A stretch of DNA of 64,000 nucleotides, taken from contig OZ345358.1 in the NCBI GenBank assembly GCA_977006965.1, forward strand, positions 1,674,001 to 1,738,000. Direction: 5' to 3'. This DNA is from Phymatolithon calcareum (taxonomy: Eukaryota; Rhodophyta; Florideophyceae; Hapalidiales). This document shows positions 45,350 through 55,019 of the stretch, piece after piece. The position numbers and the translations under genes are program-made. The notes under the pieces are model-generated. The model had not been told where the DNA came from. It ran no database searches and worked only from the letters and a program-made list of their open reading frames with translations. Position 1 is the stretch's first letter. The number at the start of each line of letters is the position of its first letter.

Positions 45350-47345
45350 TTCATTCATTCATTTTGCGTATTCCCCTTGTGGGGCTAGCAACACTTTCGG
45401 GGCCTATGCTTCTTCTATTCTAATCTATTTTTTGCGAGTTTGACAACGGCTTGCACGTCGAAGCTTAGTGGAGAAACTTAGAGCTTCCCTAGTGCCTTCT
45501 CCGCCTCCTGCATTTCCCTTCCGGGAAGTGTCTCTTCGCAGCAACCGAGGGGATTCTTTCTTTCTTTCTTTAATGCGGAAAAATCGCTCACACTTATAGT
45601 AAGCGTCTAGAGCTGTTTTGCAACAGCATCTCATTGTTCAGAAATTTGAGTACGGCTACGGGTCTCTCACGGCATTCCTCTTCTACAGTCTTTTGTCCCA
45701 CTCGGCCAATATATTTTCTTCGTGAGGCGGAACGTCCACCACATCGTAGGATTAGGTGTTCGGTAGTTTCCTTGGAACCAGAATTACAGGCCTTGCACAC
45801 TGGATCGTACGGAATTACTTCCATTTTGCATCCGTGGTGAAAAGTGGCAAACACTGGGGTGCAGTCTCCAATCAGCTGGTGCAGCATCACCTCTGCTCGT
45901 CTATGCGATATGGGAAGGTCTTCTGTACGAGTTGGAACGACGACTGGATCGAATTTGGAAGGCGGCCTGATGATGGATCTTGCTGCTCCGAGTGTCAGAG
46001 GAACTTTCTGATGGTCCAGAAGGTTAGATTCGTAGATACCCTTTCGAGTTAATTCGTCGGCAGCATCATTTCTAGGAATTCCACAGTGACTATGAATCCA
46101 AATGCCTTCGATAAAGATACCCTTGGACATCAGCTGCTCCATAAGGCCCCAAAGTTTCCGTATCATCTCCCCGTATCCCCTCGGTTCACCGTCAATGGCA
46201 TCGATAGCGCTCCTACTGTCAGTGAACCACCGTATTGTGCTTCCAGGTGCGAATGGGATCTTCAACACTTCTTGGAACGCATGGGCAGCGGCAAAGACCT
46301 CGGCGTCATAAGAAGATCCAACAGCTCCTGCCGTCAGCGCCAATTCCTTCACCATTTCGTTTCCGTTCATCAGCAGAATCCCTGCGCCGCCGACATTAGC
46401 AGGTATGGTTCTATACATGTCTAGCATATCGCCATCCTCATTACAAAGAACCACATTCTGTTTGGAAACGGTTGGAGTGGAGGCATACGCATGTTTGTCA
46501 CCGTCGTCGTAGAAAAGGAGAATATCCGGTGGTTTCCCGTGTCGAGTCGAAAACTTCGCCACCGCCGCGCTGTCTTGATGGTGCAATACGTCGAATTTCT
46601 TCAGCGTCGCGGTGTACCAGCCTTCATCCCGGTTCACCGAGACTCGTTCGTCATTTTGAAAATCGCGGATGAACTCGGTGGGTATTTCCCCAACGCTGCC
46701 ATCTGTCCATAGTTCAAAGGCCGCTGATTGCATGACTTTCCGCTCGAGTATCAGAGCCTCTGCGGCTAGTCTCCTTCCCTTTTCCCCATCCTTTGCTGAC
46801 ACAGGAGTAAGAAAACTGCAATACTTGTTCTTCGAACGGTCCTTCCCAATTGGTGGATGGAATCCATCTCGCGGGACCGCAAGAATTCCCTTTTCAGCGA
46901 GCTGTTGGGTACTAGTCTCGCGCCATGATCGCACTTGACTCTTCGGTTTCGCCACACGAGTGTTCATTTCACCTGTAACTGGGGTGTCCGGCGACAATCT
47001 TAACGCTTTTTCCATCACCATGGTAGCCTCCAGTTCTCCAAAATCATGCAGTACCTTCATCGAGTGGATTCTGCTCCGCCGGGAAGTGGCGCTACAGAAC
47101 GGGAAAATCTAATCGATAGCTTCGACATCTTCTTTCTTTGTGCGTGTAACTCTTTCTGCCATTTTGATATGCTGTACGACGCTCTTGCGAGGGGCAATGA
47201 CAAGCCGTCCTTCGGTTCTCGCCGCTGGGCTTGGCAGCGAGAGCTGCATTTGAGCAGTTTCAGCGTTATCATCGAGCAGGGCGACGTCGTCAGCATATTC
47301 GAGATTGTCGATTCGGATTGTACTCGTAAAAGTGATGCCAGCTGA
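45350..47345 (-). mobile_element. second AATGA-family copy, interrupted by the RNase H LINE
   Basis: On the minus strand about 47,345-47,080 encodes an RT palm with LEYADDVALLDDNAETAQMQ (the YADD site at 47,266-47,298). The family's 3' end (FDVQAVVKLAKNRLE, then the GGCTAGCAACAC-containing trailer and AATGAATGAATGAA tail) resumes at 45,555-45,350. Between them lies the RNase H LINE and its AAAG tail, so that element inserted into this copy. Frameshifts show both parts are dead. Confidence 0.6.
45594..47060 (-). CDS. non-LTR retrotransposon C-terminal part with RNase H and CCHC-like finger
   Basis: The 488-codon frame from ATG 47060 is uninterrupted. The RNase H active-site set is complete: WTDGSV (D120), YDAEVFAA (E254), WFTDSRSA (D281) and RNDAADELTRKG (D332). 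Between the first Asp strand (119-123) and GGAGILL (224-230) sit about 100 extra residues, far longer than the usual few. A C-terminal zinc motif follows (C422, C425, H435, C440; VCKACNSGSKETTEHLILRC). The RT is absent, so the copy is 5'-truncated. About 30 bases past the stop the element ends GCATTAAAGAAAGAAAG (45,556-45,580). RNase H removes RNA from the RNA-DNA hybrid during reverse transcription. Confidence 0.75.
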   Translation of the reverse strand: MKVLHDFGELEATMVMEKALRLSPDTPVTGEMNTRVAKPKSQVRSWRETSTQQLAEKGILAVPRDGFHPPIGKDRSKNKYCSFLTPVSAKDGEKGRRLAAEALILERKVMQSAAFELWTDGSVGEIPTEFIRDFQNDERVSVNRDEGWYTATLKKFDVLHHQDSAAVAKFSTRHGKPPDILLFYDDGDKHAYASTPTVSKQNVVLCNEDGDMLDMYRTIPANVGGAGILLMNGNEMVKELALTAGAVGSSYDAEVFAAAHAFQEVLKIPFAPGSTIRWFTDSRSAIDAIDGEPRGYGEMIRKLWGLMEQLMSKGIFIEGIWIHSHCGIPRNDAADELTRKGIYESNLLDHQKVPLTLGAARSIIRPPSKFDPVVVPTRTEDLPISHRRAEVMLHQLIGDCTPVFATFHHGCKMEVIPYDPVCKACNSGSKETTEHLILRCGGRSASRRKYIGRVGQKTVEEECRERPVAVLKFLNNEMLLQNSSRRLL

Positions 47346-47526
47346 GCCATCTCACTGGCAATCTGAAACTGCAGTGTATGTCTCTTGTTGTCGAACAAGA
47401 AGGCAAAGAAAGACACTGACAGCAAAAGACTTAGGGGAGATCCTATAGAGCGACCACGTCGGGTGGACATCCGCAAGTGCCAGCTCTTAATAACGGACAG
47501 ACCCGACAGTCGAATTAATCACAGGA

Positions 47527-47706
47527 TGGGAGGCACCAAGAGATCGCCAAGTTGGGTCACTGACTCGCACGTGCGTATCGCGGTAGCCGTTAGACCAGAC
47601 AGTGATAGAACTGACATCACAGGAGGGGAGGCCCAAGAGAACGCCAAGTTGGGTCACTGACTCGCACGTGAGTATCGAGATAGCCGTTAGACCTAACTGT
47701 GATATG
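47527..47706. repeat. tandem duplication, period about 101 bp
   Basis: Two copies share CGCCAAGTTGGGTCACTGAC and CGCACGTGnGTATCG and the following TAGCCGTTAGACC, at about 47,527-47,606 and 47,628-47,706, with roughly ten per cent mismatch. They sit just upstream of the reverse-transcriptase remnant and may be its 5' repeats. Confidence 0.8.
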
Positions 47707-49190
47707 ATAGTGTCGGTGTGTTATGCATCCCCCAGCCAGAGGTTGGAGAATCCGATAGCTTATAAGGCACCGCTCATCGCATCAGAAAAGGATCGCATCT
47801 CAAGCAATCCACAATTGGCGAGAGCGAGTGCCGACTACTTTGTCGACCCTGAGAGTGCAACACAGCTATTTGCGAGTTGTATCGTCGGAAGCTTCGGTCC
47901 AGAGCTATGATGAAGCAAAGGGGGGCTATTATGTCTCTTTGAAGCACATCTCACGCAATTCTGCAGGGATTGCTAGACAAAGCCACTCAATGGGCCCAAG
48001 AACGCGGGATGACATGGAACACGAAACAAGGAAAAGCGAGATACTTGAATCGGATGAGACAGCGGTCGTGACATTCCAGCTAGCTAATAAGGCCCTCGCA
48101 CATGTCGCGGAAGTCACCTACCTCGGAGTATCCCTAGGACCAGAGGGGGTTACAGATACACTGATGTTGCAACGCCTCAAGAAGGCTAGGATCGCTCTGT
48201 AGGAGCTCCATGCACTAGGGGTATTCAAGAAGGGAATTGGCATACATTAATGCATCCAAGTATACAAGGCATTAATCCAGCCACGCTGGGAGTACTATGC
48301 ACTTAACACCGTGGACAGAAAATGTCCAGAGCGCGGTCAAGGAAGTTGAACAAATGTTTTGCAGACAAGTCTTCGGGCCGCTGGCACGAAGAAAGACGGA
48401 TAGACTTCGCCTAATATGTCGAATCCAAGCTGCTTCCCATCGACGGGAAATACTAGCTTTCAAGATGCTGAGAAGGACCATGGCGAAGAAAGAAAAGTTT
48501 CTGATGCAAATACCAGAGAGAAGAAATTCAGAAGAGCTTCAAGCCACAAGTAACGACATAACATCGATGGAAACCAGAGAACCGTTTGATGAAGCGATGA
48601 AGCACATAATAGCGAACCAATCTGCAGAAGAACTCCGATCAGTATTCCTGAAAAAGGAAGGAGAGAGCCTTGAATCGAAGAGAAAGAGGAAAATTCCGTA
48701 CGACAAGACAAGAGAACTCCCTGCAATACTCAAATTTCCACAACTGAAACACAGGCAACTGGCGGTTCAGTACGCCTTTGGAAGATTTCCCCAAGTGTCT
48801 ACCACACTGATGGCAGATAGATTCAGAAACAAAGTCAGACAGCACATGGAGACCCTGGATCGCAACTTGTCAGCCTATGAACTCAAGGAAGACGACAGAG
48901 CGGCAACTGAGAAGGCATTAGATGACCTTTTGCTCTTCAGCAAAAGCATCATCGAGAGTATGCAGCATGAAGAAGACCTGTACTGAAAGAAGAAGCGACG
49001 CCTCGAAACTGCTACGAAGAACAATCAAAACAACCGAACACATGCTAGGGTCTCAGATAAAATGCCAGACATAAGAGTAGAGCCGCCCTAGCGAGGGCAG
49101 CACCTGAGGAAGCCCTGCCCGTATATTCGTATGACTGCGGGTCTTTAAAAAAATTGCAATAAAAAAACATCTCGCGCAATGCGAACCTTC
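47707..49190 (+). mobile_element. third non-LTR family: RT thumb and C-terminal region
   Basis: The plus strand reads HVAEVTYLGVSLGPEGVTDT (about 48,098-48,155) followed by MLQRLKKARIAL, the segment after the RT active site. After a stop and frame change comes QVYKALIQPRWEYY, then 48,297-48,986 (229 codons; EVEQMFCRQVFG, FPQLKHRQLAVQYAFGRFP). The palm itself is not readable. A 3' trailer of about 200 bp ends TTGCAATAAAAAAAC at about 49,156-49,170. There is no RNase H. It is distinct from the AATGA and AAAG families. Confidence 0.6.
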
Positions 49191-49224
49191 CTCGAGAAAA
49201 CATGTGATCCGTTGCAGAGCTGGT

Positions 49225-49690
49225 TTACTTTAGCAGTATGAGCCCGACGTATTTTTCAGGGCATGCGTAGCTTCGAAGAAATGACAAGAGAAAATCATAG
49301 TCGATGGAGTCAAACGCCTCTCTGAAGTCAACGTATGTCGTCGTCTCCGTCAGGTATCCGTACGCCCTTCTTCCAGTATTCGATCCACTGTCAAGGCCAG
49401 AATGCATGTACCATCCACGGGCTTGGCGGAAACCAGCCTGTGTATCGGGCAATAGTTGTTCAATGAACGGAGCCGCGCAACGGAGAAGGCACAGAGAGAA
49501 TATATTGAACGCGTGTGAAAGAAGGTATATTGCCCTATGCAAGCTGAATTGCTGATGCCGACGTATTCGTCGATCATTCATTAATTCCTTTTTTCCTTTT
49601 CCCCTTCTGGGCCTAGCAGTGAATCGAGGGCCTAAGTTTCTTCCATTCTAACCTATCGTTAACTAGTTTGGTCGTATTGCTAGACAGCTC
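49225..49690 (-). mobile_element. two adjoining pieces of the AATGA non-LTR family
   Basis: The stretch 49,690-49,575 on the minus strand matches the family's 3' trailer (AGAATGGAAGAAACTTAGG, then AATTAATGAATGA). Continuing on the same strand, 49,560-49,225 encodes an RT fragment: PFIEQLLPDTQAGFRQARG, then TTYVDFREAFDSIDYDFLLS, the conserved blocks before the YADD site. A tail followed by internal coding sequence again implies head-to-tail copies. Confidence 0.6.
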
Positions 49691-49894
49691 CTCGTCATCG
49701 TATTCCCCGGATCGAGCTACGACTCAGTCAGAGCGAGAACCTCAATACGTCAAAATAACAGATACTCTGTTTCATTGACTTACGCTTCGTGCAGCAAATT
49801 GAGATGTGGCTCTGTGTGCTGTCTCAGATTCCCTGACAGTTAGGCAAAACTAGTTTCCCTAAATGTCAGGGATCTGGAGTTCATTGTCAAGGCT

Positions 49895-49990
49895 GGCCTC
49901 CAAAATATTGCGTTGCCAATATATTGCAGTATATTTCTATTGGAGCGTTATTTTAAGGGCCTAACCTTATTGCAATACGTGATGCAAAGA
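49895..49990 (-). mobile_element. solo hAT terminal fragment
   Basis: The reverse complement of about 49,918-49,955 contains CAATAGAAATATACTGCAATA. This is nearly identical to 38,140-38,166 just inside the left end of the hAT element at 38.1 kb. No transposase is nearby. Confidence 0.5.
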
Positions 49991-50199
49991 TATTGTCTAG
50001 CATTCGGGGGACGCATGCCACCGACAGTATGTACAGTATCGGATCACTGAATGCCAGTGACGTAAAAGTCACCAAAGAGCTGACGTGGCGTTAATCAATG
50101 GACTGTAAATCGGCTAATTCTACGGTAGCTCAATCAGACAGAGTACTCTGACCCTGAGCGACAGTGCAAGTATATACTAACGGAGAAAAGGGCGTCGAT

Positions 50200-50308
50200 A
50201 ACGCCTCTGTTGTTCGAGGCGTTAATGTTCTTGAATGTCAACAGGACGTCACGTCCTGGATATTGATGACTGGTTCCAATATCGTATTGGAACCAGTCCT
50301 CAATATCC
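50200..50308. repeat. three consecutive inverted repeats
   Basis: AACGCCTC/GAGGCGTT pair at 50,200-50,223. AGGACGT-C-ACGTCCT follows at 50,243-50,257. Directly abutting it, GGATATTGA...ACTGGTTCCAATA pairs with TATTGGAACCAGT...TCAATATCC across TCG (50,258-50,308), with only a two-base mismatch bulge. It is non-coding, immediately left of the CACTA-like element. Confidence 0.85.
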
Positions 50309-50385
50309 ATTGCCATGTCTAATAGAAGAAGCAACCGGTTGAACAAGCTTCTGCGAGAAGATATGGAGAAAATCATATATCCTGA

Positions 50386-51350
50386 ATGTGAAAAAGGATT
50401 TTCGATATGGACGCATATTTTCAGTGTCACTAATTCTCGCGTCTGTGTCACTAATCGGGAAAAAGACATTTCAGTGTCACTATTTTGCAAAATGACACGT
50501 CAGTGTCACTAATCTGTAAAACAGTGCCTTGGTGTCACTATTTTCCAAAAATGGCATCTCAGTGTCACTAATCTTCCAAACGAATCGACCATGTCACTAA
50601 AAATTACAGAAGAAGCTAGAAATGTACAATTTTCGGGAAATAATTATTGCAAAGTCTTTTCATCTTGTAAAAATTTGGCACGGAGTAATACTCGCTGCCA
50701 AGTCCACGTTTCGCAAGCTCCAGGTGTTGTGCACAAGGTTTTCAGAATCTACAAATATATGATACTCATTTGGTGGTATTGTTTTCCGTTGTAACCGTCT
50801 GACAAAGTCAAATTGGCCCATAACGTGGATAAATCGGGCCAAAGAGAAATTTTTGCAGTAGTGTTCTGTGGTCAATGGCAAAGCTCTCCCAAAATCGCAG
50901 GCATGATTAATGGCTCTGAATGGTCAACTTAATGCAATAAGCTCAAGTTTTCCTCGGGAATGATCTGCTCCATAAAACTGAAGGCCTGCAGTTTTATGGA
51001 GCAGAATATTCCCCATGAAATCTTGAGCTCCAGCTAAATTAAGGTGCTATAAAATGGCAAACTGTACCAATGGTTAACGTACACCTCGACCAGCTTCATA
51101 ACGATAGCAGCTGCGAAAAACTTTTCCGAAACTTTTCCCGAAGAGAATAATTGTGTCTTATTGAGTTGCTTTTAGTGACACAGAAGAGCGATTTTTACGA
51201 TTAGTGACACTGAGCCATCGTTTCTTAGAATAGTGACACTGAAGTGCTGTTTTTCATATTAGTGACACAAACGTGCTGTTTTTCAATTTAGTGACACAGA
51301 CGTGAAAATTAGTGACAGGGAAAATATTTAGCCTTTTCGATATTGCCTTG
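50386..51350. mobile_element. CACTA-like non-autonomous element with repeat-built long inverted ends
   Basis: The left arm (about 50,400-50,605) holds seven modules of the form TGTCACTAAT/TGTCACTATT spaced about 20-40 bp. The right arm (about 51,165-51,317) holds the same modules inverted (ATTAGTGACA). The outermost modules align as TGTCACTAATTnTCnCGTCT. Similarity continues outward through ATATTTTC and AAGGnTnTCGA on both sides, so the true ends lie slightly beyond the first CACTA. The middle codes for nothing recognised. CACTA words near both ends and subterminal repeats fit the CACTA/Plavaka style. No target duplication was identified. Confidence 0.6.
50941..51028. repeat. foldback hairpin inside the CACTA-like element
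   Basis: Perfect 16-bp arms CTGCTCCATAAAACTG/CAGTTTTATGGAGCAG (50,965-50,980 and 50,989-51,004) continue outward as an imperfect stem to GCTCAAG/CTTGAGC at 50,941 and 51,028. It is a long imperfect hairpin resembling a microRNA precursor or small foldback element. Confidence 0.8.
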
Positions 51351-51354
51351 ATAT

Positions 51355-51480
51355 TGCCAGAATCAATCTTTGGTGACGTACCTGGACTAGACGTGAAAGC
51401 CAAAATCAAACTCGCTAACGATAGGATAGAATGGAAGAAACTTAGCCGCATTAAAGGAAAAAGCAATATGAATGAATTGA
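51355..51480 (+). mobile_element. 3' end of an AATGA-family non-LTR copy
   Basis: The plus strand reads FGDVPGLDVKAKIKLANDR, then IEWKKLS, and ends AGCAATATGAATGAATTG. It matches the 3' coding end and tail of the copy at 44.4 kb. It is severely 5'-truncated and abuts the CACTA-like element. Confidence 0.7.
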
Positions 51481-52003
51481 TCGCAGCCAGGATGATCCGT
51501 CACGGCTCGAAAAGACGAGAGTGCATAACAATGGCCATATTATGGGTGTAGAGCTTCCTGAGCAGACGTCCCAATGAATGGAAACCCCTGGGATGTACAC
51601 CGGCCTCAAAGGCTACGTGGCCTGGTCCCATATTGGGACTTAGTCAAAGGGTTAAGTGCACCAAAGTTTTGAGCTGGCTTGTAGAATCAACTGAAAATCG
51701 AAGTTGGCTACTTTTATGAAACCTGGGCTCCAGTTTTGCAGTTCAGGCCATAACAGACTACAACTGTGTCACAGAGAGCGCGTTTTGGATGTTGACCTCT
51801 GACAATGCGTCAAAATTAAATCGTAAATCTTCGAAGCGAATGCCCTAATTGCCCATTCGTTCGTTCTGTTCTTAATAGACGTTGATACATGAGAATCATG
51901 TTACAAGTCCTTCCACGCCCAGACAGCTACTAGTGGTATAAAGAGTGTGCACGGGGCATAAGAAACATATTGGAGCCTAACTTCCAGTTCTGTGGCTGTG
52001 CCA
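51481..52003. other. unassigned spacer
   Basis: No gene or repeat was recognised between the retroelement fragment and the next gene. Confidence 0.4.
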
Positions 52004-53898
52004 CTATTCGACGAATTCAAATCGCTCAACAATCTTGTCTACCTTCTCCCTATCTTCAATAGCAGACTTCAATACGCTCATCGCTTCCTGTCGGCTCGGG
52101 ATAGGTCGAGCGACCTTGATTGCATCGTCTTTGCCCCACAAAAACTCTCTTCCATTTGTAATCGCAATCATTGCATCAGTGAGATCATTAATATTGTCGG
52201 GGATTACCAATTTTCCACCTCCCATCTTCGACGGTCTCCAGCCTGTGCGCCAGCGCACACCGTTCCATGCGTCTCCAATCATGTCCACTGGGTTCTTAGG
52301 CTTGGTATCCGTGCTCATGTCAACTTCACTGACGTCTGTTTCTTGGGCAAGTTCCCATAGCTTGCGGAAGCTTGAAACGTTGTTTACGAGCATGAGCACG
52401 GAAAGAAATTGAGAGGTGGCTGCGTGAAAATTGTGAGCATCGAACGTTCCCGGGTACGGACTGTCATGGTGCAGGAATACAGCATCCTTCCCTGTGTCTC
52501 TGTTCTTATTCGAAGAACAAAATAATTTCGCCAACGGGTCCTCATACGAGGACAAATGAATATATGCTGGGCCATCGATCCACCCAGCAGTCGCGGCACC
52601 GACAGTGATGACTGTGACACACGCACGTAGGTGTTTTTCCATCTCATCTTTGTGTTCGACTGCCTTGGCGTACTCTTTGAGAGCTGCAGCGCATTCGCAG
52701 GATCCGCGGCTATAGACCATGAGCACAAGCGGTGTTTCCGGAGTAGCAAGAGGTAGAAGACCACGAAGTGTCTTTTTGATCGGTGTGTCGATAAATCCAC
52801 GACCCGAAAGGACAGCTTGGGCTACATCGAAGACGGTTGGTGGAACACTAATGAATCCATCCTCATCCGGAGTAACCTGCTTGATTCCAGCGGCACTGAG
52901 AAGAGCAGTTACACCACGAAGGACGATCGTGTTTCGCACATCTACCTTTGCGTCCTCCTGATCAAGGTTAGTTCCGGTGTGAACTTGAGCTATTCGAACG
53001 CCGTTTAGAATGTCCGAGTACGATTTAATGCGGTCTGAAGCAATCAACCCTCCGATTGCTTCCTCTGGTTGGCTTGGCGTTCTCAGACCTTGTACGAACA
53101 CAGATAGGAACCAAGAGCTCAGTCAGGAATTTTTCCCGCTACAGTGCAGGGTTTTTTTGAACTTGCAAGAGCTGTGATCCGGCCTCCCCATGGGAGAAGA
53201 CTATCACCTTCTGGTAGTATGGTAGTACATGGATTCCGCCCTGAGTGGTGTGCCGCAACGCTCAAGGAAGCTGGGAGAGAAGACAGAAGAAGATGAAAGA
53301 AGGCAGCGAGATGACTAGCTACCGTGAGCGTCCTAAATGGTTTCCAACCCGGGGCATCCCTTTGAAGGACGGCGACTGAAGATTGGCTATGTAGCGATAT
53401 AGATGTTAAGCTTCCCCAAGGTCTGCACATTGTGCAGCTTGGGCAGCTGTTGTGACATCAAGTACCACTCGTATCTGTTAAGTCTACTGGAGCCGTAAGG
53501 ATGTGGAGTTGTTTACCAGCTCTGATAAATCCCGCAATAAAAGAAAGAAAGAACACGCAGCACTCTTTTGATTCCGCTTCATCGCCATACGCTAAACTGT
53601 CGCGAATATATGCGAGAGCATCCGGGCGATCGAGAACATGTTCCGGGTCGATTGTGGCTCCTCCGGTGTTGAAAGTGGAGAAACGACCGGAATGCGCTTC
53701 GTCAAAATTGTAGTAAGAGCACTTGCTTCTGTCAATTCCTTCTGGAATCACTACGGAGTCGTCCAAAGGGCTCGCTTCCAGGTCCTCGTGCATAGCAGGA
53801 GATATAGCATCTTGAAGATCATCCAGAGCATGAATTGAAGGCAATTTTGAAAGAATTGTGAAAAGCTGTGCGGCAATCGCACTCGATCTATCACCCAT
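52004..53898 (-). pseudogene. unrecognised hydrolase-like gene split by a retroposon
   Basis: Two coding parts lie on the minus strand: 53,898 (ATG) to about 53,552, and about 53,106 to 52,004. The insertion falls between Cys-Cys-Val-Phe and Val-Phe-Val-Gln; the duplicated bases GTGTTC code Val-Phe on both sides. Without it the frame would be continuous, about 480 codons. Part two contains LVLMVYSRGSCEC (a Ser-centred turn like a nucleophile elbow, about residues 125-137), SSYEDPLAKLF (Asp at 188) and FDAHNFHAATS (His at 223). These could form a Ser-Asp-His triad of an alpha/beta-hydrolase type, but this is inference and the family is not recognised. Codon texture is even and there are no other stops, so the break is recent. 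Part of the gene may also start further upstream in another frame (54,038). Confidence 0.6.
53107..53545 (+). mobile_element. short retroposon (LINE 3' fragment or SINE) inside the hydrolase-like gene
   Basis: About 440 bp, bounded by GAACAC on both sides (left about 53,095-53,100; right about 53,546-53,551). It ends CCGCAATAAAAGAAAGAAA, the same tail as the RNase H LINE and the two SINEs. No B box was found, so a 5'-truncated LINE is more likely than a SINE. It carries no intact reading frame. Confidence 0.7.
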
Positions 53899-54124
53899 AT
53901 TGGATAGGGGGCTTTTTCACTCGCAGCGGTATTGCTCACGTGCGAAACGTTCTGAAGGAGAACGGAACTGAATGACTGCTGCCTAGAAATGGTCTCTTGC
54001 AACTGAATTAAAAGGCCCATGCCACTTTTTTTCCTCATTTCATGACACCGGTTCTAGAATATAATGGCCGCATGATGCTACTTGTTTCGCTTCAATTTGT
54101 CTTCAGTGCGAAAATGGAGGCTTC

Positions 54125-54484
54125 ATGAGAGGCCCATATAACATAGACAGCTCAAACGCTGTTGGCTGTTCGGAGAAAGAGGATTCGCTTTCTCCAGAGA
54201 AAGATTCGGATATACCTATTGCACTGCACAATGACGGACAAAATGGCCGGAGTTTGCCAAGTCATTGCTTGTGCCTGAAAACTGGGCAATCGCTCAGGAT
54301 TGAGGAGAATTCTGGGGGCAAAATTGGCTTTGAAATATCCGAAAAGGAAGTTTTTTATGACTTTTCCGCTTTTGCCAAATGTCGTTTGAGGCTTCCGACT
54401 GCATTGAGTTCTAATTGCTCGTTAAAAGTGCTGTCGCAGTTTCCTGCAGATGCGTTGGAAACAGTACAATACTGTAAGTCATAG
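54125..54484 (+). CDS. hypothetical 119-codon frame
   Basis: Opens MRGPYNIDSSNAVGCSEK at ATG 54,125. Acidic and Ser-rich; contains FEISEKEVFYDFSAFAKC. No domain or signal peptide is recognised. It could be a small gene, an exon, or chance. It diverges from the hydrolase-like gene. Confidence 0.25.
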   Translation: MRGPYNIDSSNAVGCSEKEDSLSPEKDSDIPIALHNDGQNGRSLPSHCLCLKTGQSLRIEENSGGKIGFEISEKEVFYDFSAFAKCRLRLPTALSSNCSLKVLSQFPADALETVQYCKS

Positions 54485-55019
54485 GCAGTGAATCGGTGCA
54501 TGTCAAGCTGCTCCTTTTTATTGGAGGTTTTTAGAGCATCTAATGCGGGGATGGTTCATCAACCATCTATTTCGTACCTTATTCTCTGATTGAGGCTCCT
54601 CGGTTCTTTCTACATTCCGCGAGTACTGCGCTACATGACGACAATGTGGTTTGATATGCACCTTGCCGTAGCGTAGCTGGTGATTCTCTCGTAGAAATCG
54701 AAGTGGAATACTTCAGGCCTGTGCACGGAGGCAGTTTTAGCACGACACCCACGCGGTATCAGCAATTTCTCAATGGGCAGTTAGGTGCGCAACGGAATCG
54801 TTCTACCTTGAAGCCATTATTGTATTAGGTGTCGCAAATTCGAGGTCTGAGATAATCACTGTCGAGAAGACAAGAAACAACGGGGTCTCAGGTGGCTCCA
54901 TCTCGCACACTGCCGACTGTTTGTCATAACAAGACAGCAAATTCGGAGACAGTCTAATTCCATAACTTTAGTTCCATAACTTTAGTTATGGTATTAGCGG
55001 AGATGTTGAGTTATGACAC
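54485..55019. other. unassigned spacer
   Basis: No gene was seen. A short duplicated word, CCATAACTTTAGTT, occurs twice in a row at about 54,959-54,986, and CCATAACTTTAGTT occurs again at about 56,180. Confidence 0.4.
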
